Positions 60,458-64,000 of a DNA stretch of 64,000 nucleotides are shown piece by piece (position 1 is the first letter of the stretch; the number at the start of each line of letters is the position of its first letter). This DNA comes from an uncultured Anderseniella sp. (lineage in GTDB: Bacteria > Pseudomonadota > Alphaproteobacteria > Rhizobiales > Aestuariivirgaceae), in the NCBI GenBank assembly GCA_947488295.1, contig CANKYU010000005.1, forward strand, positions 186,001 through 250,000. Direction: 5' to 3'. The notes under the pieces are model-generated. The model did not search any database. It was not told the origin of the DNA and saw only the letters and a list, made by a program, of their open reading frames with translations. A program made the translations under genes and the position numbers.

Positions 60458-60970
60458 TCAGGCCAACATGCCGCCGCCCTGGCCTACGGACTGGCGTATC
60501 ATGGCCAGTGCTGTTCCGATCGCGGCGTGGCGTACTTCGTTGCGGCCGATGTCGCCATAAGTCATGCGGACATGATGAGTTCCCAATTCGTGGCGGGCGC
60601 AGCCGAAATGAACCAGGCCAACTGGTTTTTGCTCAGTCCCGCCACCGGGGCCGGCGACACCGGTCACGGAAACAGCGACATTGGCGCGCGAGTTTTTCAA
60701 TGCACCTTCGGCCATTTCACGGGCCACCTGTTCCGACACGGCGCCATGTTGCTCAATCAGTGCCATGGGCACATCGAGCATTTCTGACTTTGCCTCGTTG
60801 GAGTAGGTGACAAACCCCCGGTCGATCATGCCGGAAGAGCCTGCAATGCTGGTCAGAAGGCCGGCGATCAGCCCGCCGGTACAGCTTTCCGCGGTTGCCA
60901 GCATCAGTCCGCCGTCGCGCAGCATGTCGAGCGTGTCTTTTGCTTCAATGATCAGCTGACGATCAAACAC
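60458..60970 (-). CDS. pncC: CinA C-terminal-type nicotinamide-nucleotide amidase
   Basis: 170 aa from the GTG at 60970 with GGAG 7 nt upstream; the frame is open into ispDF but that part is not family-like. Pattern of the PncC/CinA-C family: MLATAESCTGGLIAGLLTSIAGSSG, FVTYSNEAKSEMLDV, EMAEGALKNSRANVAVSVTGVAGPGGGTEQKPVGLVHF. It deamidates NMN to NaMN in the pyridine nucleotide cycle. The stand-alone form lacks the N-terminal MoCF domain. It starts 5 bp after the ispDF stop, so the two are cotranscribed. Confidence 0.9.
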   Translation of the reverse strand: MFDRQLIIEAKDTLDMLRDGGLMLATAESCTGGLIAGLLTSIAGSSGMIDRGFVTYSNEAKSEMLDVPMALIEQHGAVSEQVAREMAEGALKNSRANVAVSVTGVAGPGGGTEQKPVGLVHFGCARHELGTHHVRMTYGDIGRNEVRHAAIGTALAMIRQSVGQGGGMLA

Positions 60971-60974
60971 CTGC

Positions 60975-62147
60975 TTACTCCGGCAAACGGATAGTGGCGG
61001 TTGCAGCGGCCGCGATGCCTTCTTCACGGCCGGTGAACCCGAGCCACTCGGTTGTGGTGGCCTTGACCGAAACCCGGTCCACGCCAACGCCGATAATTTC
61101 AGCCACACTCTTGCGCATGGCATCGACATGCGGACGAATTTTCGGGGCCTGACAGATAAGTGTCAAGTCAACGTGCGAAATGATACCGCCCCTGTCTGCA
61201 ACCAGCTTCGCGGCATGTTTGAGAAAAATGTCCGATGCAGCACCTTTCCACTTTTCTTCGCTGGGGGGAAAGTGCTTGCCAATGTCGCCTTCGCACAAGG
61301 CGCCGAGAATGGCATCTGTCAAAGTATGCAAGCCGACATCAGCGTCGGAATGTCCCTTCAGCTTGCGACCGTGAGGGATTTTCAGACCGCACAGGATTAC
61401 ATGGTCTCCGTCTTCAAAAGCGTGGACATCATAGCCGTGACCCACTCGTACATCACTCAACATTTTTGATTTTCCTGTATTCAGCCGGGTTTCTGCATCC
61501 GACAGGTCCGCGCTGGTCGTGATCTTGTTGTTCTCCGGCTTTCCCGGAACAATTGCGACATTGAGCCCGGCCCATTCGGCAATCGAGGCATCATCGGTGA
61601 AGTCATTCCGGTCGCTTGCGGCTGCCGAAACATGGGCCTCGAAAATGTCCTTGAAGCGAAATGCCTGGGGCGTCTGCGCACCCCACAGGCCGGTGCGATC
61701 AACTGTTTCCATGATGACGCCATCGGATTCGCGTTTCAGTGTATCTGCGACCGCAATGGCCGGAATGCAGCCGGGAAACTCTGATAGTTTCGCAATGACC
61801 GACGAAATGGTGGCTGCGTCGACAAACGGCCTGGCTGCGTCGTGTATCAGCACGTTTTCCGGGTCAAGTGGTATTATAGCCTTCAGTCCGTTGAACACTG
61901 ATGCCTGTCTGGTCGTTCCGCCCGGGATCGGGTCAGGCAGCTCCATGCCGGCTACAGCAGCCCTGTAGAGCTGGTCGTGATTGTCTCCGATAACAACATG
62001 GATGTGATCTACATCCCCATGTTGCTGGAAAGCGCGTACTGTATGACGCAGCACGGCTTCACCGCCGATTTTCTGATATTGCTTCGGGTGTTCACCGCCG
62101 ACACGCAAGCCGGCACCTGCTGCAACGATAATAACGGCCGTGGCCAT
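60975..62147 (-). CDS. ispDF: Bifunctional IspD/IspF (MEP cytidylyltransferase / MECDP synthase)
   Basis: 390 aa from the ATG at 62147; further upstream the frame is open but unlike the family. IspD domain (1 to about 225): VIIVAAGAGLRVGGEHPKQYQKIGG, NVLIHDAARPFVDAATI and LWGAQTPQAFR. IspF domain (about 232-390): RVGHGYDVHAFEDG with the zinc-binding Asp/His, LKGHSDADVGLHTLTDAILGALCEGDIGKHFPPSEEKWKGA. The fused enzyme performs steps 3 and 5 of the non-mevalonate isoprenoid pathway. This fusion is common in alphaproteobacteria. Divergent from dusB. Confidence 0.95.
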   Translation of the reverse strand: MATAVIIVAAGAGLRVGGEHPKQYQKIGGEAVLRHTVRAFQQHGDVDHIHVVIGDNHDQLYRAAVAGMELPDPIPGGTTRQASVFNGLKAIIPLDPENVLIHDAARPFVDAATISSVIAKLSEFPGCIPAIAVADTLKRESDGVIMETVDRTGLWGAQTPQAFRFKDIFEAHVSAAASDRNDFTDDASIAEWAGLNVAIVPGKPENNKITTSADLSDAETRLNTGKSKMLSDVRVGHGYDVHAFEDGDHVILCGLKIPHGRKLKGHSDADVGLHTLTDAILGALCEGDIGKHFPPSEEKWKGAASDIFLKHAAKLVADRGGIISHVDLTLICQAPKIRPHVDAMRKSVAEIIGVGVDRVSVKATTTEWLGFTGREEGIAAAATATIRLPE

Positions 62148-62307
62148 GATGATGATATTCCGGTTGGAAGTCTGATGTGCTGGTGAACCACTAACAGGCC
62201 AGTTGCCTGCAGGGCAAGCTGCGTGCGCGACAAACATAGTAATTGCAATGTCGCAGTCAGATGGTAATGTGCCTGAAATTTAACCGAAAAAGCAGAGCGT
62301 CTAATTT

Positions 62308-63330
62308 ATGGGCATTGTTATTGGAGCGCACAAGATACGCAATCGCGTCTTCCTGGCTCCCATGTCCGGTGTAACCGATGAACCGTTCCGGGTCCTGGCC
62401 CATAAATACGGCGCCGGCCTTGTCGTATCGGAAATGGTTGCCAGCAACGCGCTTGTGGAGGCGCGGCCGGACATGGTGCGCCGGGCGACCGGAGCAGGGC
62501 GGGTTTCCCCGTTTGTCCTGCAACTGGCCGGTCGCGAACCTGAGTGGATGGCGAGGGGCGCTGAGCTGGCACAAAAAATCGGCGCGGACATCATTGACAT
62601 AAACATGGGGTGCCCGGCGCGTGAAGTGGCAGGCAAATTGTCCGGGTCGGCCCTGATGCGTGATCTTGATCACGCCTGCAGCCTGATCGCTGCAACGGTT
62701 CGGGCAAGCAGTGTACCGGTCACCCTTAAAATGCGGCTGGGCTGGGATTTCGACTGCTTGAATGCACCGGAGCTTGCGCGACGTGCCGAACTGCTTGGGG
62801 TGGCTATGGTCACGGTGCACGGACGCACCCGCAACCAGTTCTACAAAGGCAGGGCGGACTGGAAAGCTATCCGGTCTGTCAGACAGGCGATTACAATTCC
62901 GCTGATAGCGAATGGCGATGGCGCCAGCATTGACGATGTTCACGCCATGCTGGATGCGTCAGGTGCAGACGGGGTTATGATCGGCAGGGGTGCTTATGGA
63001 CGGCCATGGTGGCCAGGGGTGCTGGCCAACAAACTCGATCCCGGTTGTGGCATTGACGAACCTGAGATCGCGGAGCAGGCCGCCATAATTGCCGACCACT
63101 ATGACGGGATTATCGGACATTACGGCGAGCCGAACGGGGTACGCATCGCGCGCAAGCATATTGGCTGGGCGCTTGAGCGCTGGCGGGACAAGGGGCTGTA
63201 CGACCAGGCCGAAACGACAAGATGGCGTGCCAGGTTGCTGAAACTGGAACATGCCGGTGCGGTCAAATCAGGATTGAACGAATTGCGAGACCAGATCTGT
63301 TCGGCTGCGGAAAGAGTGGCTGCGGCATGA
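62308..63330 (+). CDS. dusB: tRNA-dihydrouridine synthase DusB
   Basis: 340 aa, FMN-dependent TIM barrel. Family motifs: RNRVFLAPMSGVTDEPFR (about 11-28), catalytic C102 in NMGCPAREVAGKLSGSALMRD, KMRLGWD, VTVHGRTRNQFYKGRADW, and ANGDGASIDDVHAML...DGVMIGRGAYGRPW. It reduces uridines in tRNA to dihydrouridine. In alphaproteobacteria the dusB (nifR3) gene typically lies directly upstream of ntrBC, as here: the last bases overlap the ntrB start by ATGA at 63327. Confidence 0.95.
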   Translation: MGIVIGAHKIRNRVFLAPMSGVTDEPFRVLAHKYGAGLVVSEMVASNALVEARPDMVRRATGAGRVSPFVLQLAGREPEWMARGAELAQKIGADIIDINMGCPAREVAGKLSGSALMRDLDHACSLIAATVRASSVPVTLKMRLGWDFDCLNAPELARRAELLGVAMVTVHGRTRNQFYKGRADWKAIRSVRQAITIPLIANGDGASIDDVHAMLDASGADGVMIGRGAYGRPWWPGVLANKLDPGCGIDEPEIAEQAAIIADHYDGIIGHYGEPNGVRIARKHIGWALERWRDKGLYDQAETTRWRARLLKLEHAGAVKSGLNELRDQICSAAERVAAA

Positions 63331-64000
63331 ATACCCATGAACAAAACATGTTCTCGGCAAACGTTATGCTGCAATCCCTGCCAACACCCGTCGTGGTGAT
63401 CTCGGCGGATGACAGGATCGTTGCCGCCAATGCTGCGGCCGAAGAGTTTTTCTCCGTCAGCCAGCCCATGCTGAAACGCATGGGCCTTGACGACATCGTG
63501 CCGTTTTCAAGCCCGCTTTACGCAGCAACGACAAGGCTGAGGGCCACCGGCACCACACTGTCGGAGTATGGTGTGAAACTGGGAACGCCGCGAACCGGCG
63601 GCGGACGCGTGGTCGATATTCAGGCCGGCGTCATACCTGAAAATCCAGGCAGCATCATACTGGTCATTCTGCAGCGATCCGTCGCCCTGGCGTTCGACCG
63701 GCAACTCAACAACCTGCAGGCGGCACGGTCGGTGTCCGGCATGGCTTCGATGCTGGCCCATGAGATCAAGAACCCGTTGTCCGGCATCCGCGGCGCTGCG
63801 CAATTGCTGGAAACAAATGCGCCGCCTGAAGACCGGGAACTGACCCAGCTCATATGCAGCGAAACGGATCGAATTCGCGAACTAGTCGATCAGATGGAGG
63901 TGTTTTCGGACGAGCGGTCACCGGTGATGGAGCCCCTGAACGTACACACCGTTCTAGAGCATGTGCGCAAACTGGCGGCCAGCGGATTTGCTTCCCACAT
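63327..64000 (+). CDS. ntrB: Nitrogen regulation sensor histidine kinase NtrB, N-terminal part (cut by window edge)
   Basis: Visible: about 224 codons from the ATG at 63327, overlapping dusB by 4 bp, and still open at the window end. A PAS-like domain (about 12-115; LQSLPTPVVVISADDRIVAANAAAEEFF) is followed by the HisKA dimerisation/phosphoacceptor segment with H145 in SMLAHEIKNPLSGIRGAAQLLE. That H-box is characteristic of NtrB/GlnL, the kinase/phosphatase that responds to PII and controls NtrC under nitrogen limitation. The rest, including the ATPase domain and ntrC, lies outside the window. Confidence 0.95.
   Translation, partial: MNTHEQNMFSANVMLQSLPTPVVVISADDRIVAANAAAEEFFSVSQPMLKRMGLDDIVPFSSPLYAATTRLRATGTTLSEYGVKLGTPRTGGGRVVDIQAGVIPENPGSIILVILQRSVALAFDRQLNNLQAARSVSGMASMLAHEIKNPLSGIRGAAQLLETNAPPEDRELTQLICSETDRIRELVDQMEVFSDERSPVMEPLNVHTVLEHVRKLAASGFASH

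Noticed and set aside
1..64000. CRISPR arrays, rRNA genes, complete insertion sequences
   Set aside because: No regularly spaced repeats, rRNA signatures or transposase genes were seen on either strand.

Overview
The window looks like chromosomal DNA of an alphaproteobacterium, most likely of the Hyphomicrobiales (Rhizobiales). The evidence is a fused ispDF gene, dusB running directly into ntrB by an ATGA overlap, the order glmU-glmS ... DUF502-recG-sdhE-mfd, an Irr-type (GAA-N3-TTC) iron box, a RIME-like palindromic repeat, and many binding-protein-dependent uptake genes. Genus and species cannot be named from the sequence alone.

Layout. 0-2.4 kb: the ATPase (cut by the window edge) and membrane-fusion protein of a type I secretion system. 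2.4-4.1 kb: an intact tRNA-Lys(TTT) whose 3' part is copied exactly (49 bp) 1.6 kb downstream, bounding a small AT-richer insertion with one unknown protein and no integrase. 4.5-8.6 kb: an enolase-superfamily enzyme, a sulfotransferase and two glycosyltransferases, which look like accessory glycan genes. 8.9-14.5 kb: ampG and a set of exported or membrane-anchored proteins of unknown role, including a LysM/family-3 solute-binding fusion. 14.9-20.9 kb: a minus-strand operon with a LacI regulator, a three-gene TRAP transporter, a dienelactone hydrolase and an alpha/beta hydrolase. Two near-identical palindromes upstream are the probable LacI operators. 21.1-23.3 kb: two solute-binding proteins (TctC and TAXI families) without permeases. 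23.6-31.1 kb: a cysteine hydrolase, a small exported protein, a class V aminotransferase, a GMC oxidoreductase and an Irr-box-preceded ferric iron binding protein and permease.

31.7-43.7 kb is housekeeping: glmU, glmS, a TPR/SPOR protein, DUF454, DUF502, recG, sdhE and mfd. 43.8-51.3 kb holds an overlapping operon (YejA-like binding protein, acyl-CoA ligase, DsbA/FrnE-like oxidoreductase), hspQ, a Chloroflexus-type malyl-CoA lyase facing a CaiB/AMACR-family gene, and a GNAT acetyltransferase. 51.5-60.4 kb is mixed: a TPR protein, a UbiH-like monooxygenase, an enoyl-CoA hydratase, a DUF1326-DUF2182 pair, a GST, a 1-Cys peroxiredoxin, a BON-LysM protein, YccF and a nitronate monooxygenase. 60.4-64 kb has pncC/cinA-C, ispDF, dusB and the start of ntrB.

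The least explained signal is a short C-terminal motif of the form [LIF]-x-x-x-F-x-x-[WY], present twice at the extreme C-terminus of three unrelated exported proteins (genes at 11446, 14137 and 22190). It may be a shared docking element. No CRISPR array, rRNA or complete insertion sequence was seen.
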